A DNA stretch of 25,229 bases from a virus. The stretch spans positions 1-25,229 of the IMG/VR virus record IMGVR_UViG_3300042507_001041; one strand, written 5' to 3'. The notes under the pieces were generated by a model that was not told where the DNA came from, did not search any database, and saw only the letters and a list, made by a program, of their open reading frames with translations. Shown here in pieces: positions 1-8,916 of the stretch. Both the position numbers and the translations under genes were made by a program. Each line of letters starts with the position of its first letter. Position 1 is the stretch's first letter.

Positions 1-472
1 CTTCTTCTTCGATAGCTAACTCAACTTCCGTTTCTTTAACCTCTTTTAATTTGCTTAGTTCAGCTTTTAAAGTTTCGTTCTCTTCTTTTAGTTTTTCTAT
101 TTCAGAAAAGAAAGTTTCTTTAACTACGCTTTCGATTGTTTTCTTAGCAGTTGGTTTTTCAGTTTCCATTTCTTCCTTTTTCTCGGTTTCAACTTCTACC
201 TCAGCCTCTGGCTCTTCAACTTCTTCTTCTTTTTCTTTAACTTCGGAAATAACACCCTCTTCAATTACGATTAACATACGTCCATCTTCAAACTCATACT
301 CACCTACTGGCAAAGGAATTTTTTGTTCGTCTTCCGTTACGATAAATACTTCGTTACCTGCTTCGAATGAGTCAGCTTCTAAAACTGTTACTCCATCCAT
401 TAATTTCATTTGCTCAAGTTTTACTTCCATTCCGAGCAAAGTTTTGATTTGGTTTATTAGGCTATTTTTCAT
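1..472 (-). CDS. Head-assembly (scaffold-like) protein, 3' end beyond left edge
   Basis: The gene starts with ATG at 470-472 and is open to the window edge, so 157 codons are visible and the C-terminus is missing. The N-terminal ~75 residues are a compact beta-rich module (MDGVTVLEADSFEAGNEVF, then PLPVGEYEFEDGRMLIVIEEG). A strongly acidic Glu/Val/Lys stretch follows (about residues 75-105), then a predicted coiled coil (EKLKEENETLKAELSKLKE). I associate this arrangement with proteins encoded just upstream of the major capsid protein in Bacteroidetes phages; a scaffold or capsid-assembly role is inference. It is the last visible gene of the late operon, 14 bases after the 131-residue gene. 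Near the end it carries TEVELA, resembling the HEVEL motif of its neighbours. Confidence 0.75.
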   Translation of the reverse strand, partial: MKNSLINQIKTLLGMEVKLEQMKLMDGVTVLEADSFEAGNEVFIVTEDEQKIPLPVGEYEFEDGRMLIVIEEGVISEVKEKEEEVEEPEAEVEVETEKKEEMETEKPTAKKTIESVVKETFFSEIEKLKEENETLKAELSKLKEVKETEVELAIEEE

Positions 473-486
473 TTTTATTTTATTTA

Positions 487-882
487 TTAAAAATTATCAG
501 TTAAATCCAAATAATTTAATTCGAATTTTTCAATTGCTTTTCTTAGTTCAAACAAGTCACTATCTTCTGCTATTGCTTCTTTTAAATTTGCCGTAACATT
601 TGCAGGAATTTCAACTCCTAAATCTTTAGCTTGTTTTGAAATTAAATCGTAATCTTTTCGGGCTTGTTCAATTTTTTTCCTTGTTGTATCAATTATTGGC
701 AAGGTTGTATTTACTAATGCACTAACCGATTTTCTACCTGTTGCTGCAACATTTCTTCCTGCGCCTTTAATTTCTTCTAAAACTTTATTCAAGTTATCTA
801 TTGAACCTAACTGAACTTCATGCGAAGCCAACTTAGTTTCCTCTTTGAATAGTTTACTGAAAACTGTTTTTAGTGTATTCAT
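487..882 (-). CDS. Small head-module protein with HEVQL motif, paralogue-like
   Basis: The 131-residue protein is mostly helical and soluble, with no signal peptide or membrane segment. It begins with an amphipathic stretch (MNTLKTVFSKLFKEE), followed by KLASHEVQLGSIDNL at about residues 17-31. The same arrangement (KLAKHEVELASIDKF) occurs in the 120-residue protein two genes upstream. Both continue with a long helix rich in Lys/Glu/Ile and a K.LG segment, so they are probably diverged paralogues. The position between the protease and the scaffold-like gene suggests a head assembly or maturation role. I do not recognise a named family and assign no function. Confidence 0.75.
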   Translation of the reverse strand: MNTLKTVFSKLFKEETKLASHEVQLGSIDNLNKVLEEIKGAGRNVAATGRKSVSALVNTTLPIIDTTRKKIEQARKDYDLISKQAKDLGVEIPANVTANLKEAIAEDSDLFELRKAIEKFELNYLDLTDNF

Positions 883-919
883 AACTTATTAACTTTTATA
901 ATTTTTACTTGTTCCTTTT

Positions 920-1114
920 TTATCCGTTTTGACGTACGATCGTTCTTACTCCGTCTATTTCTGTAATCGTTACGTTTTGTGGCGTTACACTCGCTGTTTT
1001 ACCTATCCCTTGAGCTTGTAAACTTCCGTCGCAACATTCTTTAGAGTATTTACCGTCTTTACATAAACAACCCCTTTTACCACCACGTGGACTTACTTTG
1101 CTTTCCGTTCTCAT
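920..1114 (-). CDS. Small cysteine-rich phage protein (CLCKDGKYSKECCDGS)
   Basis: This 64-residue protein has a basic N-terminus and a cysteine cluster at about residues 16-29 (GCLCKDGKYSKECCDGSLQA). The four cysteines (C-x-C, then C-C) could bind a metal. The C-terminal half (TPQNVTITEIDGVRTIVRQ) looks like two beta strands. I recall closely similar small proteins near head genes of Bacteroidetes phages, but know of no function. It sits between the two HEV(E/Q)L proteins, 4 bases after the 120-residue gene stops. The conserved-looking cysteine core supports a real gene. Confidence 0.75.
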   Translation of the reverse strand: MRTESKVSPRGGKRGCLCKDGKYSKECCDGSLQAQGIGKTASVTPQNVTITEIDGVRTIVRQNG

Positions 1115-1118
1115 TTAT

Positions 1119-1481
1119 TTACAATATTGATTTTAATTTATCGTTTATGAATACTAATTCATCAAAATCATTTTGAATATCATTTTTTAAAAATTCAAAG
1201 TCTTTTATTTCATCGGTTAAACCTAAAGATTTTAAGCCTATAATAGTTTTTTGTATTTTTTCGTTGTATGTTCCAACTTGTTCAATGCCTTTTAAAACGT
1301 TAGTTCTAATTGCTTGAATTTGTTCAATATACTTTGTAGTATTACCGCTTTGTATTTTATTGTATTCGCTTCTAAATTTATCAATAGAAGCAAGTTCAAC
1401 TTCGTGTTTTGCTAATTTGACCTCGTTAGCGTTTGATTCCATCTTTGAAATCATTTTTAGAATGTTATTCATTTTTTTCAT
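1119..1481 (-). CDS. Small head-module protein with KHEVEL motif
   Basis: The 120-residue, largely helical protein begins MKKMNNILKMISKMESN, and carries KLAKHEVELASIDKF at about residues 22-36. The rest is Lys/Ile/Asn-rich helix ending in a hydrophobic DKLKSIL. The internal methionine at residue 4 is an alternative start. It follows the XkdF-type protease by 2 bases and probably shares its mRNA. The motif and overall plan resemble the 131-residue protein downstream, so the two are likely paralogues. The location points to procapsid assembly or maturation; no specific activity can be assigned. Confidence 0.75.
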   Translation of the reverse strand: MKKMNNILKMISKMESNANEVKLAKHEVELASIDKFRSEYNKIQSGNTTKYIEQIQAIRTNVLKGIEQVGTYNEKIQKTIIGLKSLGLTDEIKDFEFLKNDIQNDFDELVFINDKLKSIL

Positions 1482-1483
1482 TT

Positions 1484-2389
1484 TTATTTATTTTTGATTT
1501 GTTCTAACTTTCTTTGCGCCCATTCTATTCCAGCGTCACCACCCCAGCTTAGCCACATTAAACGACCGCATCCATCCCCTAACTCCTTTTGTGAACTTTG
1601 TCTATGTCGCTCAAAACTTGCCATTCGTGAAATTGTATCTTCGCTTATATTCTCTCCGTTTGCTAATTGGTTGGCACGGGCTTTTCCTACTGGAGTTCCG
1701 CAATCACCCCATCCGTTTTCTTCAGCATAACGTAAAGCTATTTTAGCATTTTCACTTGCTTCTTTTGGATAGTCGTTGTAAGTTTCTAATTTGTATTGTT
1801 CGTCTTTTAGTATCAAATCACGAATAGCATTAATCAATCTATCATCTTCAGTTTCTTGTAAACTCATTTCGTATTTATCTACAAAGTAACCCTCAATGCT
1901 GAATCCTTTTACTTCACCTGCTTTTACCTTGTTCCAGATTTCATCGTTGTTTACTTTCATTGAAATCATCCAAGTGCCTTTAGGTAAATTGAAGTTATAT
2001 AATCGACTTTTATCCGTCTTTTCGTCTTCAATAATCCAGCTTTCAACAACCGACATCCCGTCAAGCATTTTCTTTTCGTGTTCTAACGTGGCGTTGTTTT
2101 GGTTAGCTCGCATTAAAAATAACTCCGATGCTTTGCGTACTGTTTCCTCACTAAAATAAATATAGAATTCTTTGTCTCCGTTTTTACGGTAAATCTGTTT
2201 GTTAGGAACTAAAGCCGCACCCATTAAGATACGCTTTTCTCCGTCTACTTCTTTAAGTTCAACTTCGTGTTTTTTTAAGGCTACAAAATTCTCTTCTATT
2301 GCTGGACTTTCAACAACTGAAACCGCATTGATACCGCTTTCGATTTTATTCTCATCAATAAGCAGTTCTATAATTTCCATCTTTGCCAT
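1484..2389 (-). CDS. XkdF-type prohead protease-like protein
   Basis: The protein has 301 residues. After a short leader containing VSVVESPAIEENFVALKKH, residues ~45-175 match the XkdF-type putative phage serine protease fold: RILMGAALVPNKQIYRKNG, YFSEETVRKASELF, LEHEKKMLDGMSVVESWII and GEVKGFSIEGYF. The histidine in NATLEHEKK and the serine in KGFSIEG are the obvious catalytic candidates. The C-terminal ~110 residues are a separate module with ENGWGDCGTPVGKARANQ, MASFERHRQ and GCGRLMWLSWGGDAGIEWA, which I recall attached to head proteins of Bacteroidetes phages; its role is unknown. It presumably processes head proteins. It follows the tape-measure gene, which is an unusual order. Confidence 0.82.
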   Translation of the reverse strand: MAKMEIIELLIDENKIESGINAVSVVESPAIEENFVALKKHEVELKEVDGEKRILMGAALVPNKQIYRKNGDKEFYIYFSEETVRKASELFLMRANQNNATLEHEKKMLDGMSVVESWIIEDEKTDKSRLYNFNLPKGTWMISMKVNNDEIWNKVKAGEVKGFSIEGYFVDKYEMSLQETEDDRLINAIRDLILKDEQYKLETYNDYPKEASENAKIALRYAEENGWGDCGTPVGKARANQLANGENISEDTISRMASFERHRQSSQKELGDGCGRLMWLSWGGDAGIEWAQRKLEQIKNK

Positions 2390-2400
2390 AACTATCTAAC

Positions 2401-4389
2401 TTATAATGTTGCGTTTTGTAACCTATTTCTATCTAAACTTTGAGCCGAAGTAACCTCACCACTAACTACATAAGCTTTTGTAGGCTGTTGTTGTAATGTT
2501 GCTAATTGGTTTATCCCGCTTGTTCCGATAGTTTGAAATTGAGGAGCTTGTACCTGACCGCCACCACCTCCACCAGCAGGCGCACCACCACCGCCACCAC
2601 CTTGCGAACCGCCTTCAAACTTTTGTGATGCAATCTTTGCCACGTTTACTAAACCTGCAGCAACTGCTAAACCTGCTGCAATACCACCACGAACGGGAGA
2701 CGTTGGGTCAGGAACTGGTAAGAACTGCGAAGCATAAGCACCCGTAGCACTTTGATAAGTATTGATTAATGCGCTTGCAACTTGAGCAGCCTTTTGAACT
2801 TGGAATGCGCGTTTGGCTTGTTTCTCGGACTTCTTACCGAATAATTCTGTAATACTTGAAACTATTTCTAAGCCTTGTTGAATTGACTTAACTTTAAATG
2901 AGTTAGCTTGCTCGTCTATTCTTTGCGCTCTTACTGCTTGAGCTTCTAAGATTTTTGTTTTTAATTCAGCTGCTTTACGTTCTGCCTCAACTTCTTCGTT
3001 TAATTGACCTTGTAAAGTTTGAGTTCTTGATTCACCAAGTATTTTTAATTTATCAAGTTTTACAGTTTCCTGCTTTAAAAGATTGTTATTGTCTTCATCA
3101 ATAGCTTTACGTAATTTTTCAGCGTTGTTTTCTCTTGCAAGTTCTAATTGCGCACCTGAAAGGTTTTCTAACTTTAATCTTTTATCGAGTAAATCTTTTA
3201 ATATCTTTTCATCCGTGTTTGCCTTCTTTATTTCAAGTTCTATTAAAGCGTCAAGTTCGGCTTTCTTAGTGTCAACTGTTGACTGACTTCCTTGCTTATC
3301 TATTTGTTGAATTGCTAAAACATAACCAGCTCTTTTGTTTTTTAAATCTGTTAATTGCTTTTGTGTTTCTTCTTGTAACTTAATACCATCCTCCTTTACT
3401 TGTTCAGGGTCAAATAATAATTTAGCGCCTTTTTCCGCCATTGAGTCAAAGAACTTATTAGCTTCTTTTAATGGTTCTAAATCAATTAATTTACCACCAC
3501 CTAACGCTTCACTCACATAATTAGCACCTTTAATTAAAAGGTCAATTTGTGCTATCATTGCCGTTACAGGAATTAAAGCAATCTTAGTAATTGCTGCAAT
3601 AACCTTTTTAGCTATTTCAAAGTTTCTAATTGTTGCTTCTTCTTGAGCTTTAGCCGTAATTTGATTTTGCTTTATTTGTTCTTCTGTAGCAGCTATAACT
3701 AAATCTATTTGCTTAATTTTAAGTTGTAAGATTTGCTTTTCTGATTTACCTTGTAATTTTAAAATGTTGTCTTGAGAATCTAACGCTGTTAATTTTTCGT
3801 TTTCAATAGTTACATTCTTTTCCGCCTTTTTGTTTAACGCTTCTTGTTCATCACTTACACCGCTAACAGCTTCTTTAATATCGTCCCAATATGCTACAAT
3901 ACTTCCTAACGCAATAACTAAAAGACCAATACCAGTAGCAGCTATTCCAGTTCTAATACCTTTTAAAGCAGTCATAGCAACAGTTCCTAATTGCTTAAAT
4001 GAATCTTTAGCCTCCATTAAACCTTGAATACCTTGAGAAAGTGCCATTGCAGACTGAACTTTCAGCATAGCTTCTTCTACTGCTTGACCCTCAACACCTA
4101 TTAATCCAAGTCCGCCTTGAACAGCCTGAAAACCATCTAAAACACCACCAATAGACCTACTTAATGCAGTAAATTTAGCATCAGGATTAAATGCGTCTAC
4201 TAAATCATTTGTAAACCCAATTTGGTCTTTTAATTCAGCAGCTTTTTGAGCCGCCTTAACAGCTTCCGCAGAAGTTTCTCCATAGGCTGCCGCAACATTC
4301 TGTAATTCTTTTACAGCGTCTTTATATTGTTGTTTAAGGGTTTTACTATTATCTTGTATTTCTAACTCAATCGTTCTTTTTTCTGCCAT
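2401..4389 (-). CDS. Tail tape measure protein
   Basis: This 662-residue protein fits a short tape measure protein, the internal ruler of a siphovirus tail. The N-terminal ~100 residues are Ala/Lys/Glu-rich helix (YKDAVKELQNVAAAYGETSA). Hydrophobic segments follow at about residues 140-170 (GIAATGIGLLVIALGSIVAY) and 255-290. Residues ~370-520 form a long coiled coil of ELKTKILEAQAVRAQR type, with another Ala/Gly-rich segment at ~565-590. The end is a poly-glycine linker (GGGGGGAPAGGGGGG) followed by AYVVSGEVTSAQSLDRNRLQ, a terminus I recall in Bacteroidetes phage tape measures. The ATG at 4387-4389 overlaps the preceding 52-codon gene by 23 bases in another frame. Confidence 0.85.
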   Translation of the reverse strand: MAEKRTIELEIQDNSKTLKQQYKDAVKELQNVAAAYGETSAEAVKAAQKAAELKDQIGFTNDLVDAFNPDAKFTALSRSIGGVLDGFQAVQGGLGLIGVEGQAVEEAMLKVQSAMALSQGIQGLMEAKDSFKQLGTVAMTALKGIRTGIAATGIGLLVIALGSIVAYWDDIKEAVSGVSDEQEALNKKAEKNVTIENEKLTALDSQDNILKLQGKSEKQILQLKIKQIDLVIAATEEQIKQNQITAKAQEEATIRNFEIAKKVIAAITKIALIPVTAMIAQIDLLIKGANYVSEALGGGKLIDLEPLKEANKFFDSMAEKGAKLLFDPEQVKEDGIKLQEETQKQLTDLKNKRAGYVLAIQQIDKQGSQSTVDTKKAELDALIELEIKKANTDEKILKDLLDKRLKLENLSGAQLELARENNAEKLRKAIDEDNNNLLKQETVKLDKLKILGESRTQTLQGQLNEEVEAERKAAELKTKILEAQAVRAQRIDEQANSFKVKSIQQGLEIVSSITELFGKKSEKQAKRAFQVQKAAQVASALINTYQSATGAYASQFLPVPDPTSPVRGGIAAGLAVAAGLVNVAKIASQKFEGGSQGGGGGGAPAGGGGGGQVQAPQFQTIGTSGINQLATLQQQPTKAYVVSGEVTSAQSLDRNRLQNATL

Positions 4390-4525
4390 TGTACTTTCGT
4401 TTCTGCTGTTTATAAATCTTTTTTAGGCTCGAAGTGTATTCGTGTTTTCCTTTCGCTATGTCGACAATCTCACTTACATTAAAGAAATCATCGGTTTTTA
4501 AAAGTTCTAATATTTGTAATATCAT
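4367..4525 (-). CDS. Small basic protein between baseplate and tape measure genes
   Basis: This 52-codon frame fills what would otherwise be a 132-base gap. Its ATG (4523-4525) overlaps the TGA of the 781-residue tail gene as ATGA, the coupling used throughout this phage, and its end overlaps the tape-measure start by 23 bases. The product begins MILQILELLKTDDFFNVSEI and ends in a very basic tail (KKIYKQQKRKYNGRKK). The overlaps at both ends support a real gene. The function is unknown; position suggests a tail role. Confidence 0.6.
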   Translation of the reverse strand: MILQILELLKTDDFFNVSEIVDIAKGKHEYTSSLKKIYKQQKRKYNGRKKND

Positions 4526-6867
4526 TCTTGAGCTATTATTATTGTTGTATATCCAATTGAGCCATTAGCATACGTATAAGTAACGTCTAATTCTATTACT
4601 TGTACTGAGCTTTCTTCAGTAATTAGGTTTTGACCTATTTCTGTAATTATTGGGTTCGTGTTTTCGGCTGTTATATTGCTTGTAGTGTTAGCATTCGCAG
4701 GAATACAAACTTCTACTAACTGATTTTCTGTTATAGTGCTTGGAGTAATTGTAACACCAACAGTACTTGAAGCAATCGTTGCACTAACTACGCCATTTGG
4801 AAAAGGTATATTAACGTCTAAACATTGAGCGTTAGGATCAGGGTTAATTGGGTCTTGAGCAATTAAAGGCCTGAAGTCTAAATATAAACTAAAATTTACT
4901 TCACCAGTTGTTAGGTTACTTTTCATTTCGTTTATAATATATCTTTTGTCTCGTATTATAACCCTATCGTTTAATCTAAGCTCTGTTAATAGACTAATTG
5001 GTAAAATTGTCTTAACGTTAATTAAACGTTGCTTTAAATCGAATAAATTACTTAGGTAAGGAAAATAATACGTAGCGTATAACCCGTTGTTTATAGTTTC
5101 TAAATGTATTATTGAATTGTCAGCCCCAAAGTTTAAACTATATTTCGTGTTTTGGTAACTTAAATCCTGCCCGAATAAAGCATAACTATCAATGTTTAAA
5201 TTAGTAGTCCCATTATAGAATCTTATATCATGCGGCAAAGAATCACTTGCTCCATAAAAATAAAATAAACAAGGTTTTGGAGTGTATGCGTTATAACTTT
5301 CATTTAAGGCATATCCTAATATCGCATATTGATTTGAATTGTCTACGCTTCTTGCAAATAATAAGTTTTCAAATGGGCTTTCTATTACATACTCGCTTCC
5401 GTCATAATCAAATTGATATTCTAAGTTTCCGTATTGCTGATTATAAGTTTTAAAATAATTCTTATTTACAAACGATTCGCTTTCTTGATATTTGAAGTTT
5501 ATTTTCTTGAACAATTTAACACGTTCAATGTCTATTGAATCTAAATCCGTATATTCGGTTATGTCAACAAGCGCACCTTGACTATACCATAAATCTAAAG
5601 GTAAAACTTGATAAACGTTTTCTTCTACACCTATACAAGTCATATTAAACTCTAATAAAATACCACGCAGAAAGTCCTCAACTTTCATGTCAGGCATTAC
5701 GTTGTTTAAGTTTATGTTTCCACTTAACGTGTTCGAAGAAGTTGAAAGAATTGAATAGTTGTTGTCGTATTCAGGCAAATTAGTTATAGGGTCATAAAAA
5801 ATACCTTGTATCGTATAAACAATAGAATAATCTAAAGTCATTGCAGCACCTGCTCTAACTTTAAACGTTATAATTGAATTTAAACCTGCTGTATTATCTA
5901 TGTAAATTACAGGCAAGCCACCAACAACATCCGCAGTTAAAGTTCTATTGTAGTTCCCGTCTTGGAAAACATCTATGTAAAATGTTCCTGAAGCACTTTT
6001 AGAAGTTACAGAAATTTCTATTTGATGCGTTTGAACGTCTTGTAAATATTGAAGGTTTATTGTGTTATCTAATAAGTCTATATAATCGCTTGGGTCGTAA
6101 GGATTTAAACCACCTACAAGCGTATATACTATTGCGTCTAAGTCAATATCCTGAGCTTCACTTACCCATTGATATTCATTCGTGTTTTTGCCCCATAAAA
6201 ATAAACGTCTAAATCGTTGGTCATTAAAAAACGAACTTTCAAATGTTATTCCGTATTTATTTTCAATAGCTTCAAATATCTTACTTACCTTAACTGCAGG
6301 AAAAAGCTCATCATATTGAATAGCGTGTGCGTTTTGTGTTATATCCTGCGTTCCATGATGATATTCCCATAATCTTGAGTTAGCGATTAATGGATAGCGC
6401 ACATCGTATTCTGTTACTGAATCCGTTATCCTGTCATAAATATTGTTTCCAGTAAAAGCAAATTCTAAACTACTAAAATCTAAGTCTTTTAATTTGTCTT
6501 CTCCAAACTTATCTTTTAACGCAAGTATATCGCCATAAAAAGTAATAGTGTAACTTTCTACTTGTCCGTTTTTTACATTCGCCTTTTCGAGCTGTATCTT
6601 TCCACGCCTAAAAAAAGTAAGGTCTATTTCAATAAAAGCATCACGTCGTAAATTTTGGTCTATTGTTGGGTTTACATCTGACTGATAAAAGTGTTCAAAT
6701 ATCTCGTTGTTATGAGGCGTAGCAGGAACGGTGAAACTTTGCGAAAAGTCAGTAAATACTTTTGATATATCCGAAATGTTTTGAACGCTTGAAGTAACGT
6801 TTATTTGTTCGTCGTTGAATAACTCTACTTGAACACCCTCTATAAATACGCCTACTATCCGATTCAT
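4522..6867 (-). CDS. Large tail/baseplate structural protein
   Basis: The 781-residue protein is rich in beta structure, Asn, Tyr and Thr, with no membrane segment. The N-terminus (NRIVGVFIEGVQVELFNDEQ, then FTDFSQSFTVPATPHNNEIF) is what I associate with a distal-tail/baseplate protein of Bacteroidetes siphophages. The middle has aromatic-rich repeats, including NNVMPDMKVEDFLRGILLEF at about residue 390. The last ~90 residues (from CLDVNIPFPNGVVSATIASS) resemble an Ig-like or carbohydrate-binding domain, which could contact the host surface. The ATG overlaps the TGA of the preceding tail gene as ATGA, and the stop overlaps a small downstream gene the same way. The tail assignment is fairly safe; the exact subunit is not. 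Confidence 0.78.
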   Translation of the reverse strand: MNRIVGVFIEGVQVELFNDEQINVTSSVQNISDISKVFTDFSQSFTVPATPHNNEIFEHFYQSDVNPTIDQNLRRDAFIEIDLTFFRRGKIQLEKANVKNGQVESYTITFYGDILALKDKFGEDKLKDLDFSSLEFAFTGNNIYDRITDSVTEYDVRYPLIANSRLWEYHHGTQDITQNAHAIQYDELFPAVKVSKIFEAIENKYGITFESSFFNDQRFRRLFLWGKNTNEYQWVSEAQDIDLDAIVYTLVGGLNPYDPSDYIDLLDNTINLQYLQDVQTHQIEISVTSKSASGTFYIDVFQDGNYNRTLTADVVGGLPVIYIDNTAGLNSIITFKVRAGAAMTLDYSIVYTIQGIFYDPITNLPEYDNNYSILSTSSNTLSGNINLNNVMPDMKVEDFLRGILLEFNMTCIGVEENVYQVLPLDLWYSQGALVDITEYTDLDSIDIERVKLFKKINFKYQESESFVNKNYFKTYNQQYGNLEYQFDYDGSEYVIESPFENLLFARSVDNSNQYAILGYALNESYNAYTPKPCLFYFYGASDSLPHDIRFYNGTTNLNIDSYALFGQDLSYQNTKYSLNFGADNSIIHLETINNGLYATYYFPYLSNLFDLKQRLINVKTILPISLLTELRLNDRVIIRDKRYIINEMKSNLTTGEVNFSLYLDFRPLIAQDPINPDPNAQCLDVNIPFPNGVVSATIASSTVGVTITPSTITENQLVEVCIPANANTTSNITAENTNPIITEIGQNLITEESSVQVIELDVTYTYANGSIGYTTIIIAQE

Positions 6868-7940
6868 ATTACATTGTTAATTGCATTGTAAGCAAATTCA
6901 AACTCCATTTGGTAGTTAATCATTTTCGTGTTTATGCTTTTGAATAACTCCGTGCTTTGCGTGTTTAGTTTTACTGGCAAAGAATTAAGTAATATCCTTT
7001 CACTCAACATTAACTGCTTAACTATTTCTTTAAAGTCTTCACGCACCCAATCTGTATTTACTTTAATTGTTTTTTTGCCGTTTACGTTAAATGATTTTCT
7101 TTGTCCTACTAAAGTGCTGTAATTAGGAAAAGTTCCTTGCATTAAATTATAATCCGTCTTTTCAACGCTTAACGTATCATTAGAAGCGCCGAAAAACCAC
7201 GTCCTTTGCCAACCTCCATACTTGTTTACAAAGTCGCATACAATCGGAGTATACTTACAGTTTAAATAAGGCTCAAAATATGCAGTATATAAAACAACAC
7301 CTGACAAAACATAAAATATTTCTAACTTGTTTCCATCTGCATAATAAGATTGATGAACTTTACGAACATCAATTACTGAACTATTGCTTATTGATTGAAC
7401 TTGAGTTGCTCCAGTTCTTAAATTAGTCCATCTTGCGCTTACTGCTGTTGAGGTTGTAGCTACAGTTATAAAGTTACTTCTATAATCCGTGTTTGTGCTT
7501 GGATTAATATTAGAATCATAAGCATAAAAGAAAGTCCCTTCATCATGTAAAATATCGTAGCTTAAAGTTGGGTTATAACCTTGCTCATAATAACCAAACC
7601 CATCAAATGCTTTATAGCTTGTAGTGTCTAATAAAGTGTAAGTTGTTCCGTCTAATTTATAACGTTTTACTTGCACGTTACACCATTGAGCTGTTGGAGT
7701 AGTTGTATTGTTATTCCAGTTAGTTTGACGTTCATCAAAATTTAGGTATTCACGAATGTAAGGTGAGATATTATAATACGTGTTTACGTTGTTTGAAGCT
7801 GGAATTAATTTGCTAAGTGTATATTGAGGGTCTGTTGGAGCTGAACCAGTGCCATTCCAAATTCTTAATTCTATCTTTGAACCTTCTTGTCCAGATTCGG
7901 CTATTGTTACTATAAAAGGTGAACGTGCAAAAATACTCAT
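6864..7940 (-). CDS. Tail structural protein (probable distal tail component)
   Basis: This 358-residue beta-rich protein starts MSIFARSPFIVTIAESGQ and continues with KIELRIWNGTGSAP and YYNISPYIREYLNF. Many Asn/Thr/Tyr residues and no membrane segments suit a virion structural protein. The C-terminus (VKLNTQSTELFKSINTKMIN, then YQMEFEFAYNAINNVI) looks like a strand-rich assembly region. It lies between a gp10-like tail-completion protein and the 781-residue baseplate candidate, overlapping each by ATGA. I recall comparable proteins in this position in Bacteroidetes phages but cannot name the subunit. A distal tail or adaptor role is inferred from order. Confidence 0.72.
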   Translation of the reverse strand: MSIFARSPFIVTIAESGQEGSKIELRIWNGTGSAPTDPQYTLSKLIPASNNVNTYYNISPYIREYLNFDERQTNWNNNTTTPTAQWCNVQVKRYKLDGTTYTLLDTTSYKAFDGFGYYEQGYNPTLSYDILHDEGTFFYAYDSNINPSTNTDYRSNFITVATTSTAVSARWTNLRTGATQVQSISNSSVIDVRKVHQSYYADGNKLEIFYVLSGVVLYTAYFEPYLNCKYTPIVCDFVNKYGGWQRTWFFGASNDTLSVEKTDYNLMQGTFPNYSTLVGQRKSFNVNGKKTIKVNTDWVREDFKEIVKQLMLSERILLNSLPVKLNTQSTELFKSINTKMINYQMEFEFAYNAINNVI

Positions 7941-8461
7941 TTTATATTTTTTAAGTTTTGATTTAATATTGAATTTAAAAGCGTTTCGGCGTCTAATCCG
8001 TATTTATCTATTAATACATCAGGAAGCTTTTTAAATGCTTTCTCAAATGGCTTAGTAAAGAATAAAGAAGGTTTGATTCCGTATTTTTGTATATGCGCTG
8101 CCAAAGCAAATTTAATTCCTGAACGCGAAGCGAATTTTCCACTTTTTGTTCTCGGTGCTAACCCTTTACGAACTACCCATTTATCAAAATGTCTTGGGCT
8201 TGGTCTATTTGATAAACCTGATTTATATGAATAATCTGTATTGTATTTTTTATCTGTACCAGAAACTCCTTTATCCTGAAAGTTCCCGTAATCCTCCATG
8301 TCAAAGTAAATACCTATTGAGTTAGGAAACTCTTTAACCTCGCCTTGTATTGATTGTGCTAATTTACCAGACGAGTTTTTATTTTGGCGTTTAAGTTCGG
8401 CTTTTGCTTCCTTAACAACCTCATCTCTGAATTTCTCTAAAGCCTTTAGAACTTCACTCAT
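7937..8461 (-). CDS. HK97-gp10-like head-tail connector / tail completion protein
   Basis: An upstream TTG at 8467 is in frame, but the ATG at 8459-8461 overlaps the preceding TGA as TGATG and is the better start, giving 174 residues. The N-terminal helix (MSEVLKALEKFRDEVVKEA) is followed by NSSGKLAQSIQGEVKEFPNS and by YFDMEDYGNFQDKGVSG, the helix-strand-YG..QDKG pattern of HK97 gp10-type neck proteins. The C-terminal part (SLFFTKPFEKAFKKLPDVLI) also fits these proteins, which are basic and terminate the tail or join it to the head. It follows the probable tail-terminator gene and precedes tail structural genes, consistent with that role. Confidence 0.75.
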   Translation of the reverse strand: MSEVLKALEKFRDEVVKEAKAELKRQNKNSSGKLAQSIQGEVKEFPNSIGIYFDMEDYGNFQDKGVSGTDKKYNTDYSYKSGLSNRPSPRHFDKWVVRKGLAPRTKSGKFASRSGIKFALAAHIQKYGIKPSLFFTKPFEKAFKKLPDVLIDKYGLDAETLLNSILNQNLKNIK

Positions 8462-8916
8462 CAGCAAATTGTCATTGAGTTAGGAACTAAAATATCTAAG
8501 GTCATTGTCCAACCTGCTAAATAGTTTTCAAATCTTTCTGCAAATGGTTCTACTGTTGCGTTGCCGTCAACCATAAAATTATCGCTGAATAAGTCTCCAC
8601 GTCTTAGACTTTCGTAAAGTCTATTTTGAACAGCAAACATTGTATTTAAAACGTCTTGTTCGTTATTGTCTCCGATAAATATATTCGTGTTTTCGTTCTT
8701 TGAAATGTCAACAATATCCATACATAAAATAGATACATTAAAACGAATGATATTATTTTCAATTGAACTTGAATTAACTATCAAATGAGCCAACGGAAAA
8801 ATAGTTTGCTTAGATAAATCAACCGCAAATATATCGCCTTCAGTAACCGTATTAATAAACGCGTCGTTATCGAAGTGTCCTTTTAAAGTGTCAAGTAAAT
8901 TATAATAGTTACCCAT
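8461..8916 (-). CDS. Probable tail terminator / tail completion protein
   Basis: The 151-residue alpha/beta protein begins MGNYYNLLDTLKGHFDND, contains VDLSKQTIFPLAHLIVNSSS and RFNVSILCMDIVDISKNEN, and ends AGWTMTLDILVPNSMTIC. The run of strands with a VPN.MTIC terminus is a pattern I associate with tail-completion proteins of Bacteroidetes phages. It lies directly upstream of the gp10-like protein, with the stop overlapping that start as TGATG. Its own start codon overlaps the end of the -1-frame chaperone extension, tying it to the tail chaperone gene. The assignment rests on position and pattern. Confidence 0.65.
   Translation of the reverse strand: MGNYYNLLDTLKGHFDNDAFINTVTEGDIFAVDLSKQTIFPLAHLIVNSSSIENNIIRFNVSILCMDIVDISKNENTNIFIGDNNEQDVLNTMFAVQNRLYESLRRGDLFSDNFMVDGNATVEPFAERFENYLAGWTMTLDILVPNSMTIC

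Noticed and set aside
51-596. Long plus-strand open frame (181 codons) rich in Ser/Phe
   Set aside because: It is opposite the acidic scaffold-like gene and part of the 131-residue gene. Its Ser/Phe-rich low-complexity content is what Glu/Lys codons give on the opposite strand, and all other genes are on the minus strand.
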